The notes beneath the pieces were generated by a model that was given only the letters and a program-made list of their open reading frames with translations, searched no databases and was not told the DNA's origin. The translations under genes and the position numbers were made by a program. DNA of 64,000 bases from Cunninghamia lanceolata (lineage: Eukaryota > Streptophyta > Pinopsida > Cupressales > Cupressaceae), in the NCBI GenBank assembly GCA_027924645.1, contig BSBN01001807.1, positions 10,682,001-10,746,000 on the forward strand. The letters run 5' to 3'. Shown one piece after another: positions 1 to 10,661 of the stretch. Numbering within the stretch: the first letter of the stretch is position 1; each line of letters begins with the position of its first letter.

Positions 1-1181
1 GAGAAAACCACTCTATTGCTTAGCCCCCTAGACTTCTAGGGGAATAGGCGCATGAGATAAGTGTCATTATAGGATACTTCCATGCAAGCTAAATAAAATT
101 CTCTCACATGCTTTTTAAGATCACCTTTACCCTTATATTTATCAAATTTAGGGATTTAGAAATTCTTAGGGAAAGGAACCATATTAAGGGATCTATCAAA
201 TGGGTAGGGAAAATGTCCTCTAAAGTATAACTCTTCTTGGTACTTCCCATTTGAAGGTCCAACATTTTTTTTGCAACTCCCAAAATTGTTGCTTCATTAT
301 CATTACTTCACCAATTTGGGGATTAAGATTAGAATTTGAATTTTGATTTAAAGGGTTATTATTAGGCATGAAATTTTGATTTAAAGGGTTACTATTAGAC
401 ATTAAATTTTGATTTAAAGGGTTATTTTAGACATTAAATTTTGATTTAAAGGGTTATTATTAGACGTTAAATTTAGCCCCTGGGGAATAAAGGATGAGGT
501 TTGAACTTGGGTTTGAGGGATATGGGCGGAGGTATTTAAAAAAGGATTTTGGGCACCATAGTGTGTTGAAATCAAAGGTGAGTTAGTTTGAATGAGGTTT
601 GAGTTAGGAACATGAGTTTGCTGAGGCATGTACAAGCTGTGAATGGTGGGTGAGTTTAGGGTAAACATGGAATTCGATGGTTGGGGTACAGGCATGGATA
701 AGTTGGGAATGGTAGGTGAACTTGGGATAAATATGGAATTTGAAGGTTGAGGTATAGGCATGGATTCCATTCTTGGGATACCTCTAGAAAGGGTAGGGGT
801 TAAGAGGTCCATGGTGGTGTATATTTGCCTAATGACGGGATCCCCATCCCCAAGGGGTCTTAATTCTTCTTGAGAGGGAATTTTAGCCCCTAGTTTTAGC
901 AACATTTCCATATAGTAATTAGGGTGTCTACCCATCAATATTTCAATGAGTTTAGAGCCCATTGGATCAGCTACAAAATGTTCTATTTCCTTAGAAATAG
1001 GCATGTCATCCAAGTCTTCCACAAGGACTTCTTCCAAGGGCAAGGTTGATTGCATAGATGGCATACCATATTCTTCAGAAGTAGTGTTTGTATTTGAAAC
1101 ATAAGAGGTCCCTGAGACATTGATGGATATTCTTCTAGGATCCATTTCTTCTTGTTTAGGATGTGCTCTTGTATTCACCAT
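1..1181 (-). pseudogene. Ty3/gypsy gag, N-terminal part plus gag core, broken, runs off left edge
   Basis: Seen: a minus-strand ORF of 255 codons (1181 to 414) opens with MVNTRAHPKQEEMDPRR, a start style common to plant Ty3/gypsy gag. It continues through Pro/Ser/Asn-rich sequence into frame-shifted pieces at 402-220 and 219-1. The last piece contains the gag-core signature: GKGDLKKHVREFYLACME followed by YNDTYLMRLFP, as in the Retrotrans_gag family (PF03732). Breaks: one frameshift lies in a 33-bp repeat near 421-437, another near 220, and there is an in-frame stop near 155. Protease and polymerase would lie left of the window. It may belong to the element whose LTR is at 3889-5583, but 2.7 kb of leader separates them, so the link is inference. 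Gag would form the particle that packages element RNA. Confidence 0.85.
340..470 (-). repeat. 33-bp tandem repeat inside gag (4 units)
   Basis: Units start at 340, 373, 406 and 438. Each contains ATTTTGATTTAAAGGG on the plus strand, and on the minus strand they encode an Asn/Pro/Leu/Gln-rich motif (NPLNQN). Spacing is 33, 33 and 32 bp. The unit starting at 406 lacks one base, which puts the flanking gag pieces in different frames. Confidence 0.9.
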
Positions 1182-2239
1182 ATACTATTGTTAAATCGAT
1201 ATCGAGTTTGGATGTGTTTCAAAGATCAAATTTGAGACCCTTAGGCTTAATCTAAACCAAGGAAGTCAAAGATATGCTAGATCTCTAATGATATAAGATA
1301 TGATCATGATAATGATATTTTGATCACGATATGATAGTGTTTACTTATACTAGACTTTTGAGTCCAAGCAAACTGATATGCAACTGGATGGAGAGATCTA
1401 GTGTTCTCTTTGATATGTTCTTGATGTGGAAAAGTATAGGTTCAAATGATTTTGATATTTACCAAGATCTTGATACATTCAACAATTGGATATATGATAA
1501 AGATAAGAACAACAATCTGTAACTTTTTAGAATGTTTCCTATGCAGATCCCTAGATTTATATAGAAAATTGCTTTTCTTTTAAGGCTTAAATTTCTTAAT
1601 TTTAAAAAAAAATTCTTAGAATTGTAGATATTTTATGGCAAAATGATTATGTCACAAACTGATAAAAAACCAACAAACAAAAACCTACCGTAGAACAAAG
1701 AGTTTAAATGAGTTTTGAAAAGTTTTTCATTGAGACTAATTTAGTTTTTGACAAATAACTTGGTTTGTACTTCTATTCTTGTAATGAAATATAGATACTA
1801 AAAGCAAACAATCAAAAGAAGACACTTAAAAACACTTCTTATAGTTCCAATTTTGATATTTATCTTACAAACACAATAGACACAACAACAATCCTAGAGA
1901 TAAGAGGGTAGATAGGCTGGATGGATTAACTAGGATAGAACAAGCTCACTAATGGAAGCATCCTCTATATACCTCGAGGGTACTTGAGGCCCAAATCTGT
2001 AGATGGATAAGAATATCCTCACAATAACCGAGAGGAGAGGGTAACCATCCCTCCTCTATCACTTCCCCAAGGTATAAAGTTCTTGGGGGCTTAGTTATAG
2101 TGACAATATACTAGATCCAAGAGGGGTGTCTTTAGATTCACCTCCTGCTATTTATACTCCATTGGAACATTGGAGTTAAGGTCGTCCCTAGAGTGATCAC
2201 TTCTCTAGGTAGGCCTTCCTAAGAGGTTACAAAGGGTAA
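1182..2239. other. Non-coding sequence upstream of the minus-strand gag
   Basis: No gene recognised. On the minus strand there is a TATA-like stretch (CTATATAAATC at about 1554-1566), roughly 370 bases before the gag start, and a run of GATATGATC-like short repeats at 1290-1340. This could be promoter and leader of the gag to the left, but no LTR boundary or primer-binding site could be fixed here. Confidence 0.4.
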
Positions 2240-2680
2240 AACAAACATTGTTTTTGATCCTCAAAATTGTGTAGTCATGATGAAAGAGGAGATCAAACAC
2301 ATGTTTATTTACCAAAACAAGTCATTCTTTTAACCTTTAAGAAAAGTGTGATAACAATAAAAATGTAAAGTTGTGAATGTAAGAAGGTGTTTTTGATCCT
2401 CCAGATCGTGCAAGCATGCAAGAGGAGAGCATACACACCAATCTTGAATAGTTCATGAACCTTACCAAACACTTCAAACACTAGTTCTTTTTAAAGACCC
2501 AAAATCAAATGTGAAAGAATATGAAGAGGAAGGTGTAAGAGGGTGTTTTTGGTCCTCAGGATTGTGCTGAGCACACAAGAGGAGAGCATACAAACCACTC
2601 CTAGATGACCAACAACTTCTTCACCAATCACTTGTTCTTTAAAACCCCAAAATTAAATGTGATGCAAGCAACCTATTTAA
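2240..2680. repeat. Three imperfect direct repeats of about 147 bp
   Basis: Three consecutive degenerate units share GTTTTTGATCCTC or a close variant at about 2248, 2390 and 2540. Each is followed by AAGAGGAGAGCATAC or a variant, and the last two also share a CCAAAATNAAATGTGA stretch. Repeats of this kind are common in LTR U3 regions, but no LTR end was found, so the parent element is unknown. Confidence 0.7.
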
Positions 2681-3865
2681 CTAAAGAATGTAAGGGTTGG
2701 AATGAGTGCACCTTATGTTTTACTCCTTATCTTCCAATGCAGATCTATTTAGGCAAGTGTTTTCCCTACACATAGATAAAGACAACAAAACAAAACAAAA
2801 TACAAGAGTTCTACCAAAAAATAATGATCGAATGTTGTTAGGGGATTAGTATTAGAATTTGAAAAGTTATTGAGGCTAGACAAATGATAGAGGTAAACTA
2901 CACAACAAACTGAAACAAACACATACTTTTAACACTCAAATGCACTGTGGTATTTATTAGATGTGCATTCTTGGGTGACTTGATGGGCATCCAAATGCTT
3001 TCAAATTTGTGTGGGGGCTGGACTTCATTGGATAGTGTTATTCAGAGGAGAAGCAAGCTGCAGTATGACGAGCTCGTCCACTCCAATGCCGCCAAGTCAC
3101 TTACACTTGCACAAGTTGGGCGATTTACCAAATACCTAGTGGATGCAAAAGCTGCAAGTAAGACGTCGACAATAACCACAATCTTAAAATTCCTTTGACA
3201 AATGATGAGCAGCATTGAAAAGAAAACCATCTACAAGTATTGAGGAGGCGTTGATCACTGTATTGACTGCAGCCCAACCAACTACAGAAATGTGTGAATG
3301 TTGTGTGAAGACCCAGTAGAGAATGGTGATCCCTAGCAATGTGGTGCGGAAAACTCTGACCTCCCCTGCAACACGCAAACTAAAAGGAATGCCTAATCTC
3401 ATAGCCTAGTTTAGGGCTTCGACCAAACATAAAGTCACCTTCCAGGAAGAGTAGATTGGCCTATAACACCAAATGTGGATCGACCTTCCACATAGTCAGT
3501 AAGCTATTAGTAACGCTTGGTCTGTGTGAGGGAGCACAAGGGTCAAATTTTGGTCTGACTTGGGCCTACAACTTAAAACAGTGACAAAGAGATGGTTGGA
3601 AGCGGCCTGCGGTAGACTGTCGACTTGATCTATGGGTTGCACAGCTTAAACTGTGACCAGAATCTGCATAAACATGAGATAAAATAAAATAAAAACTATA
3701 GTATTTATTTTATTTATTCAGATCTATAGAAATGTTTTTTTTAAAAGATATTAGAACGGTGGACGAATCTGAGAAACCCTTGAAGCAAACTCAGAGAAAA
3801 TTAGTAGAACCACAAACAATGAAACATCTACATGCTCGAACAAAAAGAGATTAGAACAGGGGCGT
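2681..3865. other. Unassigned stretch, probably leader of a minus-strand gypsy element
   Basis: This stretch is richer in G+C than its surroundings. Short frames occur on both strands (for example 2947-3198 plus and 3184-3402 minus), but none resembles a known family and they overlap each other. If the LTR at 3889-5583 and the gag at 1-1181 belong together, this is the long leader between them. I see no RNA gene or other gene. Confidence 0.35.
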
Positions 3866-3888
3866 GGGCCTCACGGTGGGCACCAAAA
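3866..3888 (-). other. Primer-binding-site-like segment
   Basis: Read on the minus strand, the bases directly after the LTR end are TTTTGGTGCCCACCGTGAGG. This resembles the TTTGGCGCCCACCGTGGGG segment seen just inside many plant Ty3/gypsy LTRs. It marks 3889 as the inner edge of a 5' LTR on the minus strand. Confidence 0.6.
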
Positions 3889-4150
3889 TGTGAGCAATAG
3901 AAATGTAGTTTAATAGTAATGAATCAAACCAATGAAATACAAAGAGATAGCTACAAATCTAAGCTACACAATAGAGCAAGAGATAAAAACTATGAATGTA
4001 AATACAATTATCAACAACTAAGACAAAAACTAAATAACTCTATTGTTTATAAAATCATGATCCAAATTCTCTCAGATTCGCATAACCGTGATAACTTGCT
4101 ATTGCTTGATAATAGTAGAGTGCTTTAGTGATTGAGTGCTTGATAATTCG

Positions 4151-4288
4151 AGAATCAAAATGTCAGCATAAGGCTAAGATAATGAGAAGTGATTCAAGAA
4201 TCAAAATGACAGCATAAGGCTAAGATAATGAGAAGTGATTCAAGAATCAAAATGACAACATAAGGCTAAGATAACGAGAAGTGATTAA
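4151..4288. repeat. 46-bp tandem repeat, 3 units
   Basis: Near-identical units begin at 4151, 4197 and 4243. Each contains AGAATCAAAATG and CATAAGGCTAAGATAA. They lie in the LTR at 3889-5583. Confidence 0.95.
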
Positions 4289-4423
4289 AAAATAGCTTAG
4301 AGGAGGTGCGCTTATATGCTTTTCCTTGAAAAAAATCGAGGGTTGAGATCAAAAGAATTTGAATTAAGATCAAGGGTTGAGAATGGATGAGGCAAAAAGC
4401 CATGAGCTAATCAAGGAGTTAGA

Positions 4424-4518
4424 TCCAAAAATCAAGGGATTGCTATATGTTAACTTCCAAAAATCAATGATTTGACATATGTTAACTTCCAAAAATCAAG
4501 GTATTGACATATGTTAAC
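4424..4518. repeat. 32-bp tandem repeat, 3 units
   Basis: Units begin at 4424, 4456 and 4488. Each has TCCAAAAATCAA followed by ATATGTTAACT. They lie inside the same LTR and do not code. Confidence 0.9.
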
Positions 4519-4595
4519 TCAAAGTCAATTTGAAGGGTGGAGATTAAGTTGTAGGGATTTTTTGTCAAGGGTGGAGATTAAATGAGACAAAAAGC

Positions 4596-5054
4596 CATGG
4601 ATTAAGGAATTTTTTTTAATGGTATAAACCTGATTTTAAGGGATCGGGAATCTGAAAGAATAAAAAAATCATGCATAGAGGTGCCCCAGCTGCATGGAGC
4701 AATAAGAAAAATAGATAGCTATAATCCTAAATGAGAACCCAGAAGCTAATCCATCCTATCACATGCAACCAACAACTTGACATCAAAAGGGAGACATTCA
4801 CACCATTCCTTTGAAAACTTGCCACCATAAGTATTGAGATTGGCGCCAGCATTAGCAGCCAAATCAGCAACCATATTACCAGCTCTACCTATATGTGATA
4901 TCATACTCCTTCCAGATCACCAATCAAACTTTTGGCTGCATTGATGACCACCTCCAAATGCCAGTTACTAATGTTACCACCCTTCAAGGCCCCTATAAAA
5001 AGCTTGGAATCGCCCTCAATCCAAAGCTTCCTCCAAGCATGGATTAAGGAATTT
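4596..5054 (-). mobile_element. 5'-truncated LINE inserted in an LTR
   Basis: The 17-bp target duplication CATGGATTAAGGAATTT is present at 4596-4612 and 5038-5054. Between them lies a minus-strand fragment of 425 bp. A run of T on the plus strand at the left end (4610-4617) is the poly(A) tail of a minus-strand retroposon. The fragment holds only the C-terminal RNase H part of ORF2 and a 3' UTR, as expected from target-primed reverse transcription that stopped early. Removing it restores the LTR to about 1.25 kb. Confidence 0.85.
4746..5037 (-). pseudogene. LINE ORF2 C-terminal RNase H domain fragment
   Basis: Minus-strand translation gives KLWIEGDSKLFIGALKGGN, then INAAKSLIGDLE. After a frameshift it gives GRAGNMVADLAANAG and ends ...LLVACDRMD followed by a stop (CTA on the plus strand, 4746-4748). 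The Gly-Asp-Ser start and the late Ala-Asp-Leu-Ala motif match the plant LINE RNase H-like family (RVT_3), which degrades RNA in the RNA-DNA hybrid. The frame change lies near 4890. It is a dead fragment with no upstream reverse transcriptase. Confidence 0.8.
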
Positions 5055-5540
5055 AAATAATAATTATTTGATTATTATTATTTAGCATCCAAAAATGTTG
5101 GAGAAATAAATAAGACTTTATTATTTATTTTAAGAAGTGTGAAAGAAATTAAATAAATTTGATTTATTTATTTAATTTAAGAAGGTGTTAGTTAATTAAA
5201 CAATTTTTAGATTATTTAATCATGAGGAGGGATGGTGAGAATAATTAAATATAATTTATTTAATTATTAGGAAAGAGGGATAAATAATTAAATTTAATTT
5301 AATTATTTTTGGAAGAATAGTTAGATTACTTAAATAATTAATAATTATTTAATTATTTTTGACATAAGGAGAAATAATTAAATTAAATTTAATTATTTTT
5401 AGAGGAATAATTAGCTTAATTAAATAATTGTCATTATTTAATTATTTTTATAAGAAGGGGGAATAAATAGATTTAATTAAATAATTAATATTATTTAATT
5501 AATAAGGGAAACTAGAAGAAATATTCAAGTGTGATCTACA
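5055..5540. repeat. AT-rich degenerate repeat block in LTR
   Basis: There are many variants of TTTAATTATTTTT, TAAATAATTA and related words, arranged irregularly at about 60-80 bp spacing. It is low complexity and has no coding signal. Confidence 0.8.
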
Positions 5541-5583
5541 TGAAAATGCAAATAATATTCTATGTTAATTTTAGGTGTCTACA

Positions 5584-5991
5584 GTAGTGATTGAAATCTC
5601 TTGAGAAATGAATATGACATTGAAGGATCAGTGTCAAACATTTATTTCCAACTATGAAGAGAAATGTGCAAATGTGGTGTAATAGGATATGTGGTGACTA
5701 ATTGATGGTTGGAATGTAATTGAAACCATGCAAGCAAACAAACAAAGTAAAAGAAAATATTTTTGGGTGATAGAAGATTGCTCTTACACCCTGGGATGCT
5801 CCTACATCAAAATTGAAAATAATTCTCCACCTCTTCCTTCTTGCCACATGGCACTACTTATAACACAAGTAGCATAAGGTCTTACTGATAGCTATATAGA
5901 TATTGCAAAAAAACATCAAGACATGACTATAGAATAACTACAAACCTTAGATCTAAATACAATTTCAAACACCCCCTTCCAACCACAACTA
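5584..5991 (+). other. Region upstream of the plus-strand gag
   Basis: AT-rich. The gag frame that starts below can be read back through a further stop to about 5905. No promoter, PBS or LTR end is visible. Confidence 0.35.
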
Positions 5992-7164
5992 TTGGCCCTC
6001 AATGTTGATCATTTATATACCAACTCCATTCCTTCTATTAGTACATCCCTAACCACCCATTATGATCCTCTCCCTGCACTTCATGATAACTCCTCTCCAA
6101 AAGGCTCTCATGCTTCTTTTGATGAATCTTTTGATGCCTTTGGCAAGTCTTCTCAAAGCAATAATGGAATTCATGTTCCTTATGATGATTCTTCTCTCCT
6201 TGAATCTCCCATTAGTTTTAGTGATTATCATGTCATGCCTTATTTATACCCTTCTCATGAACCCCTTTCTTTAGTCAAAGAACTTGGCCATCAAGAAAAG
6301 GTTAATCACGAGGGCATCATAAACCATTTCTTAAACATAACATTTGATGAGCTATAACAACATGAGAATGAATTAGACCTAGCCAATTGTCCTGGAGATT
6401 CCTCTATCCTTCCTCCACCTTTCTCTCCCAAACCCTCTATTATGCATCAATTGTCACCTTATCCATTATCTCATGAGATCTTAGATCATCCTTCTCTAGA
6501 CTGTCAAACTCTATATTTTAACAAGTATACTATTAGAGAGGATTCCTTGCAACATGTAAATAAATTTAGTATTGTGTCATTAACACATACATGTACTGAC
6601 AAAATCTTGGCCAAGTTTTTTCCTAGTGCTTTAATTGATTATGCCCTAGATCGATTTTATTCTTTAGCCCATGGTTCCATAGTTTCCCTTCTAGATTTGG
6701 TGCATGTATTTGTAGATCACTTCTAATTCAACATTAACCCTAATGTTTCACTTACACAATTAGTACAATGCAATCAAGATATCAATGAGTCTATTAAATA
6801 TTATACATTTTTCTCTCATTCATTAGTTGTTAAAATGGGCTTCACATTACCTAATAGCCATCTCCAAGACATTTTTATGGAAAATTTTGTCCTGATTATT
6901 CTAATGAAAGTAATGGTCCACTCATATCATTCATTTTTTGACTTATCTATGGTGATCATCGAGGTTGAACAAAAGTTACTATATCTTCATCTCCTCAAAT
7001 ATCAAATTCCCCTTCCTGTTAAAGAATATTCAAGTGTCATCACACAAAAAAGAAGCAAGGAAGTTCACACACCTAAACAATCCTCTCAAACACATATTAC
7101 ATCAGCTATTACAATATTTGATGATCACAACACCCCCTTCAAGCGTCAAAAGAAGCTAAATTAA
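5992..7164 (+). pseudogene. Gypsy-type gag, one frame with two internal stops
   Basis: One plus-strand frame runs for 391 codons to TAA at 7162-7164. It is interrupted only by TAA at 6355-6357 and at 6724-6726. The middle part reads ALDRFYSLAHGSIVSLLDL, then FNINPNVSLTQL and KMGFTLPNSHLQDIF, which is the Retrotrans_gag core layout (PF03732: aromatic 'WFYSLPPGSI'-like step, then the long helix). The N-terminal third is Ser/Pro/Asp-rich. The track opens at a TTG, and the real start is unclear because the frame continues upstream. No protease, RT or LTR of this element is found nearby, so the rest may have been lost or replaced. The role would be particle formation. Confidence 0.65.
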
Positions 7165-8683
7165 GTCACATGGGTTTTTTACTCCTAATGCATATCACAA
7201 CTATCATCACATACTTAGTCATTCTACCAATCAATGTGACACATTGTTGAACAAAATTCAAGAGCCTATAGATGTAAAAAGTATCATAATAGATTCTACC
7301 AATGAAAAATACATGATACATCTTTCAAACAAGAACATATTGCACCTTCCACAAAACATGAATGACTAAATGACATAATGTATCCTTATACTCATGATAA
7401 CAACATCAAACTGGAAGACTCTCCTCCACCTATCAAAAAAGGCTCTAGAAGTATCCCTTTAACATCTCACATCTTTGCCACTTCCATGGCTAGTTCCTTA
7501 TTCCTTTCTCTCTTCCCTTTCTTCTTTTTTGCTCTTTTCTTCTTCTTTCTTCTCAACTCATATGCTTTGTATTCTCTCTCTAACTTTTTGAGCTTTGATG
7601 ATTACATATTTTATTTAAGTGGGTTCTTCTATTATGTGTATTTTGCTATATTTATGGTAGATTTACTTGTTATGCATGCTTTTGTGTTATTAGATTATAT
7701 GTGATGTGATACTTAAAGTCAGGATATTTTTCCTCATTGAAATGGAAACCAAAATATAGAAATCCAATTAGGAAAACAATACAAATGCTTAAAAATGATA
7801 TATCATATATATAGTGCTATAAATTTGATACGTATGTAATTCTTAGAGAGGTGGCCTCAAGGAACTCCACATAGGCCTATCCCTTCCTTGTCTAACTAAT
7901 GACATAGAACTCATCCTTGAGGATGAACAAGTCTAACTGCATGACTCACTATGTGTTTCCCACTCCTCTAATCTACCCACCTACTCTTGAAGGCTTATTA
8001 CCTTAGCATTTGTGGTATCTAACTATTCCACAACAATATGTATGCCACATTCCCCTCTTGCAATGACATCTATTAGTTGACATGTGGCATATCTAACTCT
8101 CTTTTTATCCTCATCAACTCACTCTACAAGTTCCTTTTTTCCTTCAATAGGTTGTCCCACTCTTGTTTTAATGCATCCCTCTCATACCTTAAGGACTCTC
8201 TCTCCTTTTGCCAACTAACACTCTCTTATAGAATGACATATCTCTCATGTCTCAATTGATATCCCTCCTCTCAATGTATATTTTTAGTCATCCAACATCC
8301 CTCTCCCATTGTAGATTGTTGCTCTCTTGTAAGGAAATATGAAATGTAGCTCATTCCTGACTTGTCGAATCAAATAAAGGTTCAAAGTGTCCTACCTCAT
8401 CATGTGTCTACTTAATCTTAAGCACAATCACCTCGAGGATGTCTCGATCTAAATACTCAACTAAAGTCAAATTGATGTCATCCACTTCCTAATGCTCCCT
8501 ACTAAAATAAATGTCCTCATTGATTAAAAACAATTTCAAAATCCTTTAAACAACATTATAATATTTATTTAAAACTTGCTTTGCATACATAGGGCACTAG
8601 GTATCTAGTCCCCATCCCCTATCCATCTCAAAAAAGCCAACAACATCAACTCTCTTATATTCTCTCCACCCATCCTTGCCACA
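7165..8683. other. Pyrimidine-rich non-coding stretch
   Basis: 7490-7580 is a long C/T-rich tract whose translation gives Phe/Leu/Ser runs. 7860-8680 is likewise C/T-rich and carries many CTCTCC and CCTCAT words. The same character resumes at 18514 on the far side of the nested copia elements, so 8683 and 18514 were once adjacent. No gene is supported. Confidence 0.5.
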
Positions 8684-9041
8684 TGTTGGTGTGAACATGA
8701 TATATTACCCAACTGGTTCCACATTAGGTCCTATTCACACTTGTCTAGTTAAGTTTACTTAGGGCATACTCACGGTACACTAAGGATACTTATCACTTTG
8801 CGGCTCATGCCATAAGATTAAGACAGTTGTCATAATCTTATGTTGTCCTATGTTTCACCTTGGTCTATATAATCAAGTGCTTCTCATTGTATAAATTCAT
8901 TTAATATCATATCATATTATTTTTGTATTTCCATTCTTTGATAGGAATACAGTTTATTCTTGTCATATTGATCCTCATTTCTTTATGCTTTCCATTAGGC
9001 CTCTGGGTCTAGGGTGGCTATCTCCATAGTCAAATCTTACA
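8684..9041 (+). repeat. 5' LTR of outer copia
   Basis: 358 bp, TGTTGGTGTG...AATCTTACA. A TATA-like element (TCTATATAATC, about 8873-8883) probably sets the transcript start. It pairs with 18161-18513, with frequent substitutions and a small indel between the copies. Confidence 0.9.
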
Positions 9042-9052
9042 TGGTATCAAAG
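9042..9052 (+). other. PBS of outer copia
   Basis: TGGTATCAAAG begins at the first base after the LTR. It matches the 3' end complement of initiator Met-tRNA (TGGTATCAGAG) with one change. Confidence 0.75.
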
Positions 9053-10661
9053 ATTGTAGAGTGTCTTTGGTTAGTCTTTTGAGAGATATAGGATGAAAAT
9101 CATGGTAGATCTTGAAAACTTGAGTGTGATTTTATCTTGCATCATATGATGACCTGGAGAATTAGAAAAACTTGATAGAAATACCAGATTTAGGAGGGTT
9201 TCTTCTTTGTGGCCTAGTATTGTAGGTTCATTTTGGAGCATGTTGGTGCAAATCTGAGCTCACCATTGGGTTCAAGGTGTTTGAGAAAGTCAGTTTAGCC
9301 TTTTGATTTGTCCAAATTGGACATTGAAGGCAAGATCTACAAGGATTTGAAGTTGGGAGGTGGTTACCAAATCTAGGAGGTAGCTACATTTTTTGAGCAC
9401 TTTGGATCAAATTTGATCCTATTGTCGCATCCAAAAGGCCCAAGAACCTAAAGATTAACTATCAATTCATCAGATTTGGAGCACTTTGCCTCGGGCCCTC
9501 AAAAAAATTCTCCTCCTTGACCGTATATATCAAAATATCTCATAGAATATTCCCTGAAGAAAAAAAGCCCATGTACGCTGCAAAAATACAAAAATTTAAA
9601 AAATTATTTATCAAAATACTTTACAAATTTTACAAAGTTATTGAAAAGTTTTATAAGAATAAAAAATATATTTTAAGGGTGCTATGCAAGCACTGCGCAG
9701 TCTCATACTACAGGGCCCCGTATGCCAAGTGGGGAGCACCTTTATAGGTGCAGGCCCTTGAAAGGGTCTTCAGACCCTTAGAGGCTACGTCCCTTATAAT
9801 AGGGGTTCAACCCCTCTTTTAGGGCAGGCCATTCGGCCTTAAGGAATTTTTTAATATTTTTTCTTTAAAAAAACACAGATCCGTGCTTGGTGTAATTTAG
9901 TAGATAAATTTTTAGATCTACCAATTTTAGCAAAGTTTTTAGCAATTCTGCCAAATTTGACAGCTCTTCTAAGCAGCTAGAGGTCACTCTAAACTTATCT
10001 GGAGCTCCCCCCAACTTTAGCAAAGGTATATTTTAGTTGGAGATCCTCTACATCTGGTGGTTCCACTAGATTTGGCAGTGATTCCACCAAATTTAGCAGA
10101 GGAGGATTTTCAAATTTAGCCCCCTACACCATTGGCAGTTTTGATTTTACACTTAGACTTTGCAACCTCTATGCTCAATTATATTTGCTCCTTTTTCAAG
10201 ATATTTTTTATTCAAGGAAAAATTTTGTAGGCTTTGCAGTGGTGTAGTTGGATTTTGATTTCGGTACCTGGGTTTTAAAAAAATTGCAGATTCTCATCAC
10301 TGTTGCTAAGTAGTTCTCATTTTGGAAATTTCTGGGGCTTTGTTTGGGCTCATACAGTAACATTTTTTGCTGATTTTTTTTTAAAGTGAATAATTTTTTG
10401 TGTACTTCTTAGATCTATAATTAGTTTGATCTAATTCTACACCAAAATTATATTTCAATTTAAGGCCTAATTTGGAATTTGCATGTACTAAGATAAAAAT
10501 ACCACTTTGTTGTTTTGGCTAGTGGCAACTGTAATTGTACTAAGTATAAAGTGCCAAGATTATAATTTGTTGGAGGGATCATTGATTGAGTGAATTTAGG
10601 GTGGGGGGGTGTTGTGTGGTTGTGTTCATATTCTCTTTGAGTTTTTATTTGTGCTCTTGCC
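9053..10661 (+). other. Leader of outer copia
   Basis: 1.6 kb between the PBS and the gag start. No supported ORF. It includes a GC-rich cluster of short hairpins (separate entry) and, at 9930-10110, several CCAAATTTGGCAG-like words. Confidence 0.6.
9678..9816 (+). repeat. Cluster of short inverted repeats in copia leader
   Basis: Within about 140 bases there are at least five hairpin-forming words: GTGCT/AGCAC, GCACC/GGTGC, CCCTT/AAGGG, AAGGGTCT/AGACCCTT (9762-9779) and AGGGGT/ACCCCT (9801-9816). The block is clearly richer in G+C than its surroundings and may fold in the element RNA. Confidence 0.6.

Larger units (their letters stand above)
3889..5583 (-). repeat. LTR of a minus-strand Ty3/gypsy element
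   Basis: On the minus strand the segment begins TGTAGACACCTAAAATTAAC and ends ...CTCACA (plus strand TGTGAGC...GTCTACA), giving the TG...CA ends of an LTR. The internal side carries the PBS-like segment. The length of 1695 bp includes a LINE insertion of about 442 bp (4596-5037). The partner LTR is not in the window. Tandem repeats at 4151-4288 and 4424-4518 and an AT-rich block at 5055-5540 lie within it. The outer flank starts GTAGT, but no duplication can be tested without the other end. Confidence 0.7.

Noticed and set aside
2947..3402. Host gene exons on either strand
   Set aside because: The short overlapping frames have no homology or splice pattern, and the position inside a probable gypsy leader explains them better.
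5992..7164. Endogenous pararetrovirus coat or movement gene
   Set aside because: The readable motifs fit retrotransposon gag. No movement-protein or viral RT motif is seen nearby.
7378..7704. 108-codon ORF with strongly hydrophobic stretches
   Set aside because: The hydrophobicity comes from a C/T-rich tract (TTC, CTT, TCT codons). No start context or homology supports a membrane protein.
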